Shown here one piece after another: positions 29,607-37,670 of a stretch of DNA of 64,000 bases. Numbering within the stretch: the stretch's first letter is position 1; each line of letters opens with the position of its first letter. Below the pieces are notes generated by a model, which saw only the letters and a program-made list of their open reading frames with translations, did not search any database and was not told where the DNA came from. The position numbers and the translations under genes are program-made. This stretch comes from Leisingera methylohalidivorans DSM 14336 (GTDB taxonomy: Bacteria; Pseudomonadota; Alphaproteobacteria; Rhodobacterales; Rhodobacteraceae): contig NC_023135.1 of assembly GCF_000511355.1 (NCBI RefSeq), positions 2,506,371 to 2,570,370 of the forward strand, given 5' to 3'.

Positions 29607-30518
29607 ATGTCCCTCAGACCGATACTCGAAACCCGTCCGGCGCAGCCCCATACTGAGGGCGCCGGAGTGAAACTGCACCGCGCCTTCGGCTTTCAGGACC
29701 CGTCAGAGCTGGACCCGTTCCTGCTGTTCGACGATTTCCGAAACGACAACCCCGAAGACTACCTGCGCGGCTTCCCGTGGCACCCGCACCGGGGCATCGA
29801 GACCATAACGTATGTGCTGTCCGGCGCTGTCGAACATGGCGACTCGCTGGGCAATGCGGGCACCCTGGGCGCAGGCGATGTGCAATGGATGACCGCCGGC
29901 TCCGGCATCCTGCATCAGGAGATGCCGTCGGGAAATGCGCAAGGCCAGATGCATGGTTTCCAGCTCTGGGGCAACCTGCCTGCCAGCGAGAAGATGACCG
30001 CGCCGCGCTATCAGGATGTGAAAGGCACGGAAATCCCCGAAATCATCGACGATGACGGCACGAGGGTGAAAGTGATTGTCGGAGATTTCTGGGGCAAAAG
30101 CGGCCCGGTGGACGGGATAGCCGCTGATCCGCAGTATCTGGATGTGTTTATCCCTGCGGGTGTGAAGAAAACCCTGCCGGTCGATACCTACCGCCGCGCC
30201 TTTGCCTATGTGTTCGAAGGCCAGGCGGCTTTTGCCGATGCCTCTGCCCCGCAAGGGGTGCTGCTGGAGAAGGAGGTCGCAGGCGAAGAGGTCAACATCC
30301 GCGACCTGTCCGGCGACCGCACCCTGATCCGCTTTGGCACCGGCGATGAAATCACCGTGCAGGCGGGGGAAGAGGGGGTGCGGTTCCTGCTGATCTCCGG
30401 CGCGCCGATCCATGAGCCGGTGGCCTGGCACGGGCCGATTGTGATGAACACGCAGGCTGAATTGCACCAGGCCTTCCGCGACCTGCGTAACGGCACGTTT
30501 ATCAAACCCGCGCACTGA
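29607..30518 (+). CDS. pirin-family protein
   Basis: 303 residues in the bicupin fold of pirins. The four metal ligands are at the usual spacing: H59 and H61 (PWHPHRG), H103 and E105 (ILHQEM). Several bacterial pirins have quercetin 2,3-dioxygenase activity and others act as metal-dependent regulators; which applies here is unknown. AAGGAGA lies upstream of the ATG. The next gene, an ABM-fold protein, starts 72 bp downstream and may be co-transcribed. Confidence 0.92.
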   Translation: MSLRPILETRPAQPHTEGAGVKLHRAFGFQDPSELDPFLLFDDFRNDNPEDYLRGFPWHPHRGIETITYVLSGAVEHGDSLGNAGTLGAGDVQWMTAGSGILHQEMPSGNAQGQMHGFQLWGNLPASEKMTAPRYQDVKGTEIPEIIDDDGTRVKVIVGDFWGKSGPVDGIAADPQYLDVFIPAGVKKTLPVDTYRRAFAYVFEGQAAFADASAPQGVLLEKEVAGEEVNIRDLSGDRTLIRFGTGDEITVQAGEEGVRFLLISGAPIHEPVAWHGPIVMNTQAELHQAFRDLRNGTFIKPAH

Positions 30519-30590
30519 CCAGCCGCGGCCCGCCAATCGGGCCCGTGATGTGTTATACTCCCCCCGTCCAGTGATCAGATGGGGGGAGAG

Positions 30591-30893
30591 ATGATTATCC
30601 GGGTGTTCCGTGCCACTGTCCGCGATGACAAGATCAAGGAGTTCAAGGACTTCCTGACCAACACAGCCGTGCCGCATGTGCGCCGCCAGCCGGGACTGGT
30701 CTCGGTCACGGCCGGGCTGCCGCGGCCGGATTCGCCGTCCACCTTCTGCGTCGTCATGGTCTGGGAGAGCATCGAGGCGCTGCAGGCCTTTGCAGGCGAG
30801 GACTGGGAGCAGGCGCATGTGCTGCCTGAGGAAGACCCGATGGTGCTAAGCCGCCAGATCGACCATTATGACATGATCGGGCTGCTGAGCTGA
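30591..30893 (+). CDS. antibiotic-biosynthesis-monooxygenase (ABM)-fold protein
   Basis: 100 residues from the ATG at 30591; the preceding in-frame ATG at 30579 lies within the ribosome site GGGGGGAGAG. The pattern MIIRVFRATV...GLVSVTAGLP...VVMVWESIEALQAFAGEDW is a dimeric ferredoxin-like ABM domain. Such proteins are small oxygenases or heme-degrading or structural homologues, and the role here cannot be specified. It lies 72 bp after a pirin gene. Confidence 0.8.
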   Translation: MIIRVFRATVRDDKIKEFKDFLTNTAVPHVRRQPGLVSVTAGLPRPDSPSTFCVVMVWESIEALQAFAGEDWEQAHVLPEEDPMVLSRQIDHYDMIGLLS

Positions 30894-31156
30894 CAGACCT
30901 GCCGGCGTCAGCCGTCCGCACGCCAGCTGCAGCCTATGTCTGCATCCGAAGGCTCCGGTGTGAAACCGGCTATTTCCAGCACCCTTGATGAGGCCCCATT
31001 CTCCTGCATGACCCCGCCGCTGAGCGTTACGCCGCTGCCGCGGAAATGAGCTTGCAAGCCCTCTGGCGGTTCGCTGGCGAGCCCAGGGCCCCAGGCAGCT
31101 TAGGCAAAGAGATAGTCCAGGTTTCGGAGGGTTGCGCCACCGGCAGGAAAGGAAAG
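30894..31156. other. gene-free part of a 489-bp gap
   Basis: No convincing open frame on either strand between the ABM-fold gene and the degraded coding trace that begins at 31157. Codon patterns look non-coding. Confidence 0.4.
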
Positions 31157-31382
31157 TCAAATCAACTTGACGCCCTGCCCCGCAGTTTCGCGCAGGGCAA
31201 TCACTTCGGCTTGCTGCGAGACTGCCTCCAGAAGTGCCCGGCGGGCGCCGCCGTCTGCCGGGGTCTGAAACCCGCGGGCAACCATCGCACGGAATTCGGC
31301 ACAAAGAGATCAGCCAATTCGGCTTCTGTCAGGTTCCGCCACGGCGCCGCCTGCAGACCGCTGGCCTGCAGATCCAGCAGGC
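31157..31382 (-). pseudogene. degraded coding trace downstream of the TetR gene
   Basis: Two overlapping minus-strand frames each look coding over part of this stretch. The upstream frame reads DLQASGLQAAPWRNLTEAELADLF; a +1-type switch near 31300 leads into AEFRAMVARGFQTPADGG...EVIALRETAGQGVKLI and stop at 31157. Only the last part (ATG at 31285, 42 residues) is an intact frame. This looks like the 3' end of a frameshifted gene, but the family is not recognised and a short real gene at 31157-31285 remains possible. Confidence 0.35.
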
Positions 31383-31970
31383 TTATGCGCTGACCGCCTT
31401 CTGCACCATGCCCCAATAGACCCGCTCCACCTCATCCAGCGACAACCGCCCCTCGGAGCGGTACCAGGTGTTGACCCCGTTCAGCATGGCAATCACCGCC
31501 AGCGTCGCGATCTTGGTATCGGAGATGCGGAACACGCCCTGCTCCCCCCCCTCCTTGAGGATCCCTTCCACGCCGTTCTCATAGTCCCGGCGCAAAGTTT
31601 CAATAACAGCGAAATTCTCCGCGGTCAGGTTGCGCAGCTCCATATAGGCGATGAACACCGCATCCGGGCGCTCTTGGTGAAAACGGATGTGAAAGCCGGT
31701 GAAGGCCCGCAGCCGTTCCATCGCGCCTGCAGCCGGCGGCACCGCATCCCAGGCGGCCAGCAACTCCGCCATATGGCCTTTCATCAGGCTGAACAGCAGG
31801 CTTTGCTTGTCCGGCGTGTAGTTATACAGAGCCCCCGCCTGAACCCCCACCTCCTTGGCGATCTGGCGCATGGAAACCGCAGCATAGCCTTGCTGCGCAA
31901 ACAGCCGCAAAGCGGCCTCGCGGATCTTGGGGCCGGTAATACCGGAATGGGAACCTTGCGTACGTGCCAT
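31383..31970 (-). CDS. TetR/AcrR-family transcriptional regulator
   Basis: 195 residues from the ATG at 31970. The DNA-binding domain is typical: KIREAALRLFAQQGYAAVSM, then IAKEVGVQAGALYNYTPDK. The ligand domain shows a TetR_C-like helical pattern (YMELRNLTAENFAVIETLRRDYENG), seen in regulators of fatty-acid or aromatic catabolism, but the ligand is unknown. A GTG start at 31991 would overlap a palindrome that is better explained as its own operator, which favours the ATG. No obvious target gene is adjacent apart from the degraded trace downstream. Confidence 0.87.
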   Translation of the reverse strand: MARTQGSHSGITGPKIREAALRLFAQQGYAAVSMRQIAKEVGVQAGALYNYTPDKQSLLFSLMKGHMAELLAAWDAVPPAAGAMERLRAFTGFHIRFHQERPDAVFIAYMELRNLTAENFAVIETLRRDYENGVEGILKEGGEQGVFRISDTKIATLAVIAMLNGVNTWYRSEGRLSLDEVERVYWGMVQKAVSA

Positions 31971-31983
31971 GCGCCGACCGTAA

Positions 31984-31999
31984 CTGAACACACGTTCAG
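31984..31999. promoter_or_regulatory. palindrome upstream of the TetR gene, likely operator
   Basis: CTGAAC-ACAC-GTTCAG: perfect 6-bp arms with a 4-base spacer, ending 14 bases before the chosen TetR start. TetR repressors commonly bind such sites over their own promoter. Confidence 0.5.
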
Positions 32000-32148
32000 A
32001 TAAAAGAGTGAGAATGACCGAAGGCCAGCCAGCCCTTTACCCGCATGGCCGCGCCATGCCAACCCGCTGCCCCGGCCTGCGGGAAATCAATTGTGCCGCA
32101 GCGCCGGACCTCCTAAAACCGGCGGGGTATTAAACAAGGGCTTCCTCG

Positions 32149-32403
32149 ATGCAGGTTTTGGCACGGATCGCAATTCTTCTGGCATTGGCGGCGGCCGCCG
32201 CCTGCACTCGCGTGCCCGAGCTGGAGGACCGGTTGACCCCGGACTTGCGCGGCGCGGGCTATCCCGACCTGCTGCCGCTGGATGACGCGCTGGAACCGCT
32301 CGACCCGCCGCAGCAGGCCAGCGCAGACCTGCAAGATGAACTCAACGCCCGCAGTGCCCGGCTGAAACGCCGCGCCGAGGCGGTGAAAAACGCCGAATTC
32401 TAG
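32149..32403 (+). CDS. small lipoprotein, unknown function
   Basis: 84 residues. The signal ends in lipobox AAAC with Cys19 as first residue of the mature protein. The remainder is proline- and leucine-rich, then a short charged helix (LQDELNARSARLKRRAEAVK). It lies 115 bp upstream of hom, in the same orientation. No known family; localisation is inferred from the lipobox. Confidence 0.72.
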   Translation: MQVLARIAILLALAAAAACTRVPELEDRLTPDLRGAGYPDLLPLDDALEPLDPPQQASADLQDELNARSARLKRRAEAVKNAEF

Positions 32404-32518
32404 GCTGTTCCCGGCTTTCCCATCTGCATGTGCCGCACGCAGGCAGGAGCGGCGTTGCACGCCCGCGCCGAACCGGCTAAGGCGGGGCTGAGCATTTCGG
32501 AACAAAGGACCTCCAGCT

Positions 32519-33805
32519 ATGACAGAACCGCTTCGTCTTGGGATTGCAGGTTTGGGCACGGTTGGCATCGGCGTGGTAAAGATCATCCGCCGCCACGCTG
32601 CGCTTCTGGAGGCACGGACCGGACGGCCGGTTATGATCTCGGCGGTCTCCGCACGCGATGCCGGCAAGGACCGTGGTGTCTCGCTGACAGACTACGCTTG
32701 GGAAACCGACCCGGTGGCGCTGGCCGTGCGCGACGACGTGGATGTGTTTGTCGAACTGATGGGCGGCCATGAAGGCGCTGCCAAAGCCGCAACCGAAGCG
32801 GCGCTCTCTGCTGGCAAGGATGTGGTCACCGCCAACAAGGCGCTGCTGGCCATCCACGGCCAGCCACTGGCCGAACAGGCTGAGCGCGCAGGCCGGGTGA
32901 TCCGGTTCGAGGCTGCTGTGGCCGGCGGCATCCCGGTGATCAAATCGCTGACCGAAGGCCTGGCCGGTAATGAGATTACCCGCGTCATGGGCGTGATGAA
33001 CGGCACCTGCAACTTTATCCTCACTCAGATGCAGGCCACCGGCCAGGGCTATAACGCCCTGTTCGAGGAATGCGGCCGCCTGGGCTATCTGGAAGCCGAC
33101 CCGAACCTGGACGTGGGCGGCATTGACGCCGGCCACAAGCTGGCGCTGCTGGCCTCCATCGCCTTTGGCACCAGGCCGGCGTTTGAGGACGTGCAGCTGG
33201 AAGGCATCCAGCGGATCCAGCTGGCAGACATCAATGCTGCCGCCGATATGGGCTACCGCATCAAGCTGCTGGGGGTGGCGCAACGCACCGCCCGCGGGCT
33301 CGAACAGCGCATGTCGCCTTGCCTGGTGCCCGCCAATTCTCCTTTGGGCCAGCTGGAAGGCGGCACCAACATGGTGGTGATCGAAGGCGATTCCATCGAA
33401 CAGGTTGTGCTGCGCGGCCCCGGCGCCGGCGAAGGCCCGACTGCCAGCGCGGTGATGGGCGATGTCCTGGACCTGGCCCGCGGCCTGCGGATAGCCACCT
33501 TCGGCCAGCCTGCCGCAACGCTGCAGGAAGTACCGGCAGCCCAGACCGGCCTGCCCGCGCCGTTCTATCTGCGGATGGGGCTGCTGGACAAACCCGGCGC
33601 GCTGGCCAAAGTTGCCACAGTGCTGGGCGATGCCGGCGTTTCCATCGACCGGATGCGGCAGTACGGCCATTCCGAACCAACGGCCCCGGTGCTGATCGTC
33701 ACCCATAAATGCACCCGCGCTGCGCTGGATGCGGCACTGGACGGCCTCGCTGCCACCGATGTGGTCGACGGCACGCCGGTTGCGCTGCGCATTGAAGAGG
33801 TCTGA
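32519..33805 (+). CDS. hom: homoserine dehydrogenase
   Basis: 428 residues. The NAD(P)-binding motif GLGTVGIGVV is at 10-19; the central catalytic domain follows (VMNGTCNFILTQM near 160; LEADPNLDVGGIDAGHKL near 200), and a C-terminal ACT domain (FYLRMGLLDKPGALAKVATV, from about 350) suggests feedback control by an amino acid such as threonine. It reduces aspartate semialdehyde to homoserine for threonine and methionine synthesis. A small GTTTTG-tailed hairpin follows, and glpX begins 156 bp downstream. Confidence 0.95.
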   Translation: MTEPLRLGIAGLGTVGIGVVKIIRRHAALLEARTGRPVMISAVSARDAGKDRGVSLTDYAWETDPVALAVRDDVDVFVELMGGHEGAAKAATEAALSAGKDVVTANKALLAIHGQPLAEQAERAGRVIRFEAAVAGGIPVIKSLTEGLAGNEITRVMGVMNGTCNFILTQMQATGQGYNALFEECGRLGYLEADPNLDVGGIDAGHKLALLASIAFGTRPAFEDVQLEGIQRIQLADINAAADMGYRIKLLGVAQRTARGLEQRMSPCLVPANSPLGQLEGGTNMVVIEGDSIEQVVLRGPGAGEGPTASAVMGDVLDLARGLRIATFGQPAATLQEVPAAQTGLPAPFYLRMGLLDKPGALAKVATVLGDAGVSIDRMRQYGHSEPTAPVLIVTHKCTRAALDAALDGLAATDVVDGTPVALRIEEV

Positions 33806-33816
33806 ACTGCCTGATA

Positions 33817-33836
33817 CGCCGGGAAACGGCGGTTTT
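33817..33836 (+). terminator. small terminator after hom
   Basis: Stem CGCCG/CGGCG, loop GGAAA, then GTTTT, starting 12 bases past the hom stop. The stem is short, so termination may be partial and glpX read through. Confidence 0.6.
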
Positions 33837-33961
33837 GATCACTGCGGCCGGAATTTCCTGCCGCGGTGAACGCTATCGCCTCTTGCGAGCCTGCCCTGCC
33901 CCGCGCTATTCGGCTTTAAACGCCCAATTCACATCTGACCCGTTGAGACAGGATTTCCGGT

Positions 33962-34948
33962 ATGACATCGAACACCTCTGACACGCCTTTTCATGACCGT
34001 ATGCTGTCGCTGGGCCTGGCCCGCGTTGCCGAACAGGCCGCGCTGGCCTCTGCCTCGCTGATCGGCCGAGGCGACGAGAAAGCCGCCGACCAGGCCGCCG
34101 TGAATGCCATGCGCGAGCAACTGAACCTGCTGGACATCGCCGGCGTGGTGGTGATCGGCGAAGGCGAGCGCGACGAGGCGCCGATGCTGTACATCGGCGA
34201 AGAAGTCGGCTCCGGCAACGGCCCCGGCGTCGACATCGCCCTGGACCCGCTGGAAGGCACCACGCTGACCGCCAAGGACATGCCGAATGCGTTGACAGTG
34301 ATCGCCATGGGCCCGCGCGGCTCCATGCTGCACGCGCCGGATACCTATATGGACAAGCTGGCAATCGGCCCGGGTTTCGCCGAGGGCGTGGTCTCGTTGG
34401 AAATGTCGCCGCGCGAACGCGTCGAAGCGCTGGCCAAGGCCAAAGGCTGTGATCCCGCCGACATCACCGTCTGCATCCTGGAACGCCCCCGCCACGAGGC
34501 GATGATCGCCGAGGTGCGCGAAACCGGCGCTGCGATCCGGCTGATCACCGATGGCGACGTCGCCGGTGTCATGCACTGCGCCGAGAGCGAGATCACTGGC
34601 ATCGACATGTATATGGGCCAGGGCGGCGCACCTGAAGGTGTCCTGGCAGCCGCTGCATTGAAGTGCATGGGCGGCCAGATCTTCGGCCGCCTCTTGTTCC
34701 GCAATGACGATGAAAAAGGCCGTGCAGCCAAGGCCGGCATCACTGACCTGGACCGCATCTATACCCGCGACGAGATGGTCACCCAGGACGTGATCTTTGC
34801 CGCCACCGGTGTCACCGGCGGCTCGCTGCTGCCCAGCATCAAGCGCACCCCGGGATGGGTCGAGACCACCACCCTGCTTATGCGCTCCAAGACCGGTTCG
34901 GTGCGCCGCATGTCTTACCGCACCCCGCTGGCGCCGCACCAGGCTTGA
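33962..34948 (+). CDS. glpX: class II fructose-1,6-bisphosphatase
   Basis: 328 residues, full length for GlpX. The metal and substrate elements are present: GEGERDEAPML near 66-76, D91 and D95 in DIALDPLEGTT, and GGSLLP near 280. It hydrolyses fructose-1,6-bisphosphate to fructose-6-phosphate in gluconeogenesis or the Calvin cycle. Followed by a recurrent GGAGTATTT element and a terminator, then recJ. Confidence 0.96.
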   Translation: MTSNTSDTPFHDRMLSLGLARVAEQAALASASLIGRGDEKAADQAAVNAMREQLNLLDIAGVVVIGEGERDEAPMLYIGEEVGSGNGPGVDIALDPLEGTTLTAKDMPNALTVIAMGPRGSMLHAPDTYMDKLAIGPGFAEGVVSLEMSPRERVEALAKAKGCDPADITVCILERPRHEAMIAEVRETGAAIRLITDGDVAGVMHCAESEITGIDMYMGQGGAPEGVLAAAALKCMGGQIFGRLLFRNDDEKGRAAKAGITDLDRIYTRDEMVTQDVIFAATGVTGGSLLPSIKRTPGWVETTTLLMRSKTGSVRRMSYRTPLAPHQA

Positions 34949-34970
34949 AGGTTTCGCCGGGAAGCGGCTT

Positions 34971-35012
34971 GCGCCGCGGCCTCCGGCGGGAGTATTTGGA
35001 GAAAGATGAAAG
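34971..35012 (+). repeat. recurrent GGAGTATTT element, copy B
   Basis: GC-rich CGCCG...CGGCG potential stem, then CGGGAGTATTTGGAGAAAGATGAAA. Matches copy A (19155-19217) over the GGAGTATTT and AAAGATGAA blocks. It lies directly after glpX and before a true terminator. Confidence 0.65.
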
Positions 35013-35039
35013 GGCCGGATCCGATTGGGTCCGGCCTTT
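35013..35039 (+). terminator. terminator after glpX
   Basis: GGCCGGA (35013-35019) pairs with TCCGGCC (35030-35036) around a 10-base loop, followed by TTT. It lies 64 bp after the glpX stop and 18 bp before recJ. Confidence 0.65.
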
Positions 35040-35056
35040 GCATATAGGGGCAGATA

Positions 35057-36796
35057 ATGAGCTTTTTGGGTGTTGAGCAGTCCTTGACCGGCCGCCGCTG
35101 GGTTGGGCCCGGCGTTGAGGTGGACCGCGCGTCCGAGATGATGGCGCAGCAGACCGGCCTGCCCCGCTCCGTCTGCCAGGTTCTGGCCCGGCGCGGCGTG
35201 CCGGCGATGGAAGCTAAGGGGTTTCTGGAACCAAGGCTGAAAGAGCTGCTGCCCGACCCGCGCGAGATGAAAGACATGGAAACGGCCGCCACAAGGTTTC
35301 TGGCGGCTGTGCGCGGCCGCCAGCGGATTGCGGTCTTTGCCGATTATGACGTCGACGGCGGTAGCTCTGCCGCGCTGCTGCTGGTCTGGCTGCGGCAGAT
35401 GGAGCTGGAAGCAACACTGTACATCCCCGACCGCATCGACGAGGGCTATGGCCCGAACGTGCCTGCCATGCAGCAGCTGGCCGCCGCCCATGATCTGATC
35501 ATCTGTGTGGACTGCGGCACCCTCAGCCATGAGCCGATTGCCGCCGCCGAAGGCGCCGACGTGATCGTGCTGGACCACCACCTGGGCGGCGAGACCTTGC
35601 CCGACTGCGTTGCGGTGGTGAATCCCAACCGACAGGACGAGAGCGGCGATCTGGGCTATTTCTGCGCGGCGGGGGTGGTGTTCCTGATGCTGGTAGAAGC
35701 AGGCCGCCAACTGCGCGAGGCCGGCGCCAAGGGGCCGGACCTGATGGCGCTGCTGGATCTGGTGGCGCTGGCCACGGTGGCGGACGTGGCGCCGCTGATC
35801 GGCGCCAACCGCGCATTGGTGCGCCAGGGGCTGAAGGTGATGGGCGCACGCCGCCGTCCCGGCCTGGTGGCGCTGTCGGATGTCAGCCGCATGGATTCGG
35901 CGCCCTCGACCTATCATCTGGGGTTCCTCTTGGGGCCGCGGGTCAACGCCGGCGGGCGGATCGGCAAGGCAGACCTGGGCGCGCGGCTGCTGGCCACCGA
36001 CAATCCGCATGAAGCCGCCGCCCTGGCCGAGCGGCTGGATGAGCTGAACACCGAACGCCGCGACATCGAGAACGCCGTGCGCGCCGCTGCGCTGGAGCAG
36101 GCCGAAGAGCGCGGATTGGATGCGCCGCTGGTCTGGGCCGCCGGCGAGGGCTGGCATCCTGGCGTGGTCGGCATCGTCGCCTCCCGGCTGAAAGAAGCCG
36201 CCAACCGCCCCGCCGTTGTGATCGGTTTTGACGGGGATGAGGGCAAGGGGTCCGGCCGGTCCGTGTCCGGCGTCGACCTGGGCGCGTCGATCCAGCGGCT
36301 GGCGGCAGAAGGGCTGCTGGTCAAAGGCGGCGGCCACAAGATGGCGGCCGGCCTTACCGTGATGCGGGACAAGCTGGAGCCGGCGATGGCGCGGCTGTCG
36401 GAACTCCTCGAAAAACAAGGCGCAGGTCAGGGCGGGCCGGCAGACATCAAGCTGGACGGCGCCTTGATGCCCGGTGCCGTGACGGTTGACCTGATCGAAC
36501 AGATCGAGCACGCCGGCCCATTTGGCGCTGGCGCCCCTGCCCCGCGCTATGCGCTGCCGGATCTTCAGGTGCGGTTTGCCAAGAAAGTGGGCGAGAGCCA
36601 TCTGAAACTTTCGCTCAGTGACGGCATGGGCGGCGGCGTGGACGGGATCTGCTTTGGCGCCTTTGACACGGCGCTTGGCCCCCGCCTGCTGGAACACGGC
36701 GGCGCCCGCTTCCATTTCGCCGGGCGGTTGGAAGTGAACAGCTGGGGCGGCCGCCAAAACCCGCAGCTGCGCCTGGAAGACGCGGCCGAAGCCTGA
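35057..36796 (+). CDS. recJ: single-stranded-DNA-specific exonuclease RecJ
   Basis: 579 residues. The DHH phosphoesterase core has D96, D98 and D100 (ADYDVDGG) and D173-H174-H175 (LDHH), and the DHHA1 region includes GRSVSGVDLG and KGGGHKMAAG. A C-terminal OB-type domain follows. RecJ degrades single-stranded DNA 5' to 3' in recombination and mismatch repair. It is the last protein gene before the tRNA-Glu pair. Confidence 0.96.
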   Translation: MSFLGVEQSLTGRRWVGPGVEVDRASEMMAQQTGLPRSVCQVLARRGVPAMEAKGFLEPRLKELLPDPREMKDMETAATRFLAAVRGRQRIAVFADYDVDGGSSAALLLVWLRQMELEATLYIPDRIDEGYGPNVPAMQQLAAAHDLIICVDCGTLSHEPIAAAEGADVIVLDHHLGGETLPDCVAVVNPNRQDESGDLGYFCAAGVVFLMLVEAGRQLREAGAKGPDLMALLDLVALATVADVAPLIGANRALVRQGLKVMGARRRPGLVALSDVSRMDSAPSTYHLGFLLGPRVNAGGRIGKADLGARLLATDNPHEAAALAERLDELNTERRDIENAVRAAALEQAEERGLDAPLVWAAGEGWHPGVVGIVASRLKEAANRPAVVIGFDGDEGKGSGRSVSGVDLGASIQRLAAEGLLVKGGGHKMAAGLTVMRDKLEPAMARLSELLEKQGAGQGGPADIKLDGALMPGAVTVDLIEQIEHAGPFGAGAPAPRYALPDLQVRFAKKVGESHLKLSLSDGMGGGVDGICFGAFDTALGPRLLEHGGARFHFAGRLEVNSWGGRQNPQLRLEDAAEA

Positions 36797-36900
36797 TTTT
36801 TCAAAGACTTAAAGGCTGTGGATAAGATTTTTCGCTATTGCCCGTTTTTTCTCTTGCGGGATCTGGCTGTTGCAACTAAACACCCGCTCACACACAGAGT

Positions 36901-36975
36901 GGCCCGTTCGTCTATCGGTTAGGACGCCAGGTTTTCAACCTGGAAAGAGGGGTTCGATTCCCCTACGGGCTGCCA
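36901..36975 (+). tRNA. tRNA-Glu (UUC), first copy
   Basis: 75 nt including encoded CCA. Acceptor GGCCCGT/ACGGGCT, D-arm GTCT...GGAC, anticodon stem CCAGG/CCTGG with loop TTTTCAA giving anticodon UUC, and T-arm GGGGTTCGATTCCCC. Identical to the second copy 246 bp downstream; the flanks just outside the gene are also alike. Confidence 0.97.
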
Positions 36976-37146
36976 CTTTCCCCCATAAGAATAATGTTTG
37001 CGGCCGCCCCAACGCCGCATGGTTTCTTCACGCCTTTTCATTGCCTTAGCACCCAAATACCTGGCCGGGAAAAACTTGCCGCCTGCGCAAAGAAACCTCT
37101 TGCGCCCGGCAATGGCAATCAGTAAACACCGCCTCACAGACAGAGT

Positions 37147-37221
37147 GGCCCGTTCGTCTATCGGTTAGGACGCCAGGTTTTCAACCTGGAAAGAGGGGTT
37201 CGATTCCCCTACGGGCTGCCA
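37147..37221 (+). tRNA. tRNA-Glu (UUC), second copy
   Basis: Same 75-nt sequence as the gene at 36901. Similarity extends upstream (AAACACC...CTCACA...CAGAGT) and downstream (CCACTTTCCC), so the unit arose by tandem duplication with a 246-bp period. Confidence 0.97.
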
Positions 37222-37670
37222 CTTTCCCTGACCTTTGAATTCAATAAAAAATAGCCGTGGCATCCAGCCGCTCGCTGCGGGAATGCTTGGCTGTTTTACG
37301 GTTCAAACAGCCGCCCTTGGGCCCGGAGAGCCCCGCAGAACACGGTGGCACCGCCCTCCGGCTGACCATTTCATGCGCTCTCGCCGCCTTGCGCCATAAG
37401 CGTATCTTCGGCTGGCGTATTTTCGGCGTCATCTTCCGATCCTGCGCTGGTGTTTCGCAGTGCCGGACACCAGCGCGGCCCAATGCTTTGCCCAGGGGCA
37501 GTGGCATCGCAGTTCTCAGCGCAACACCAGCCATCGCGCGCGCCGATGTTGCAGATGGCGCGGTCGCGCGGCTGAAATCCAGGAAAACATGCGTTGCGCT
37601 GTCCCGGGGGCCAACGGCAGGTACGAACAGCCGCGGCACCGGCCGCAGCCAATCTACAAACCGGAATTCC
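37222..37670. other. 449-bp stretch after the tRNA pair
   Basis: Open frames exist on both strands but none has a ribosome site or recognisable product. Short minus-strand pieces (for example SAGSEDDAENTPAEDTLMAQ, ending near 37371) look protein-like and could be a decayed gene. No integrase, repeated tRNA end or attachment site was found. Confidence 0.4.

Noticed and set aside
30527..30543. GGCCCG-CCAAT-CGGGCC hairpin after the pirin gene as a terminator
   Set aside because: The stem is only 6 bp and no T run follows; the ABM-fold gene begins shortly after.
32404..32518. SAM-II-type riboswitch before hom
   Set aside because: The conserved pairing and purine-rich tail of SAM-II are not present.
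33929..36757. A 942-codon open frame on the minus strand antisense to glpX and recJ
   Set aside because: It is a high-GC shadow: its product is rich in H, Q, R and A without motifs, while glpX and recJ on the plus strand carry intact active-site signatures.
37020..37085. A fourth GGAGTATTT element between the tRNA-Glu genes
   Set aside because: The minus strand reads CAGGTATTTGGG with no matching downstream block; too weak to call.
36901..37670. Integrated element at the tRNA-Glu genes
   Set aside because: No integrase, excisionase or direct repeat of the tRNA 3' end beyond the second whole gene was found.
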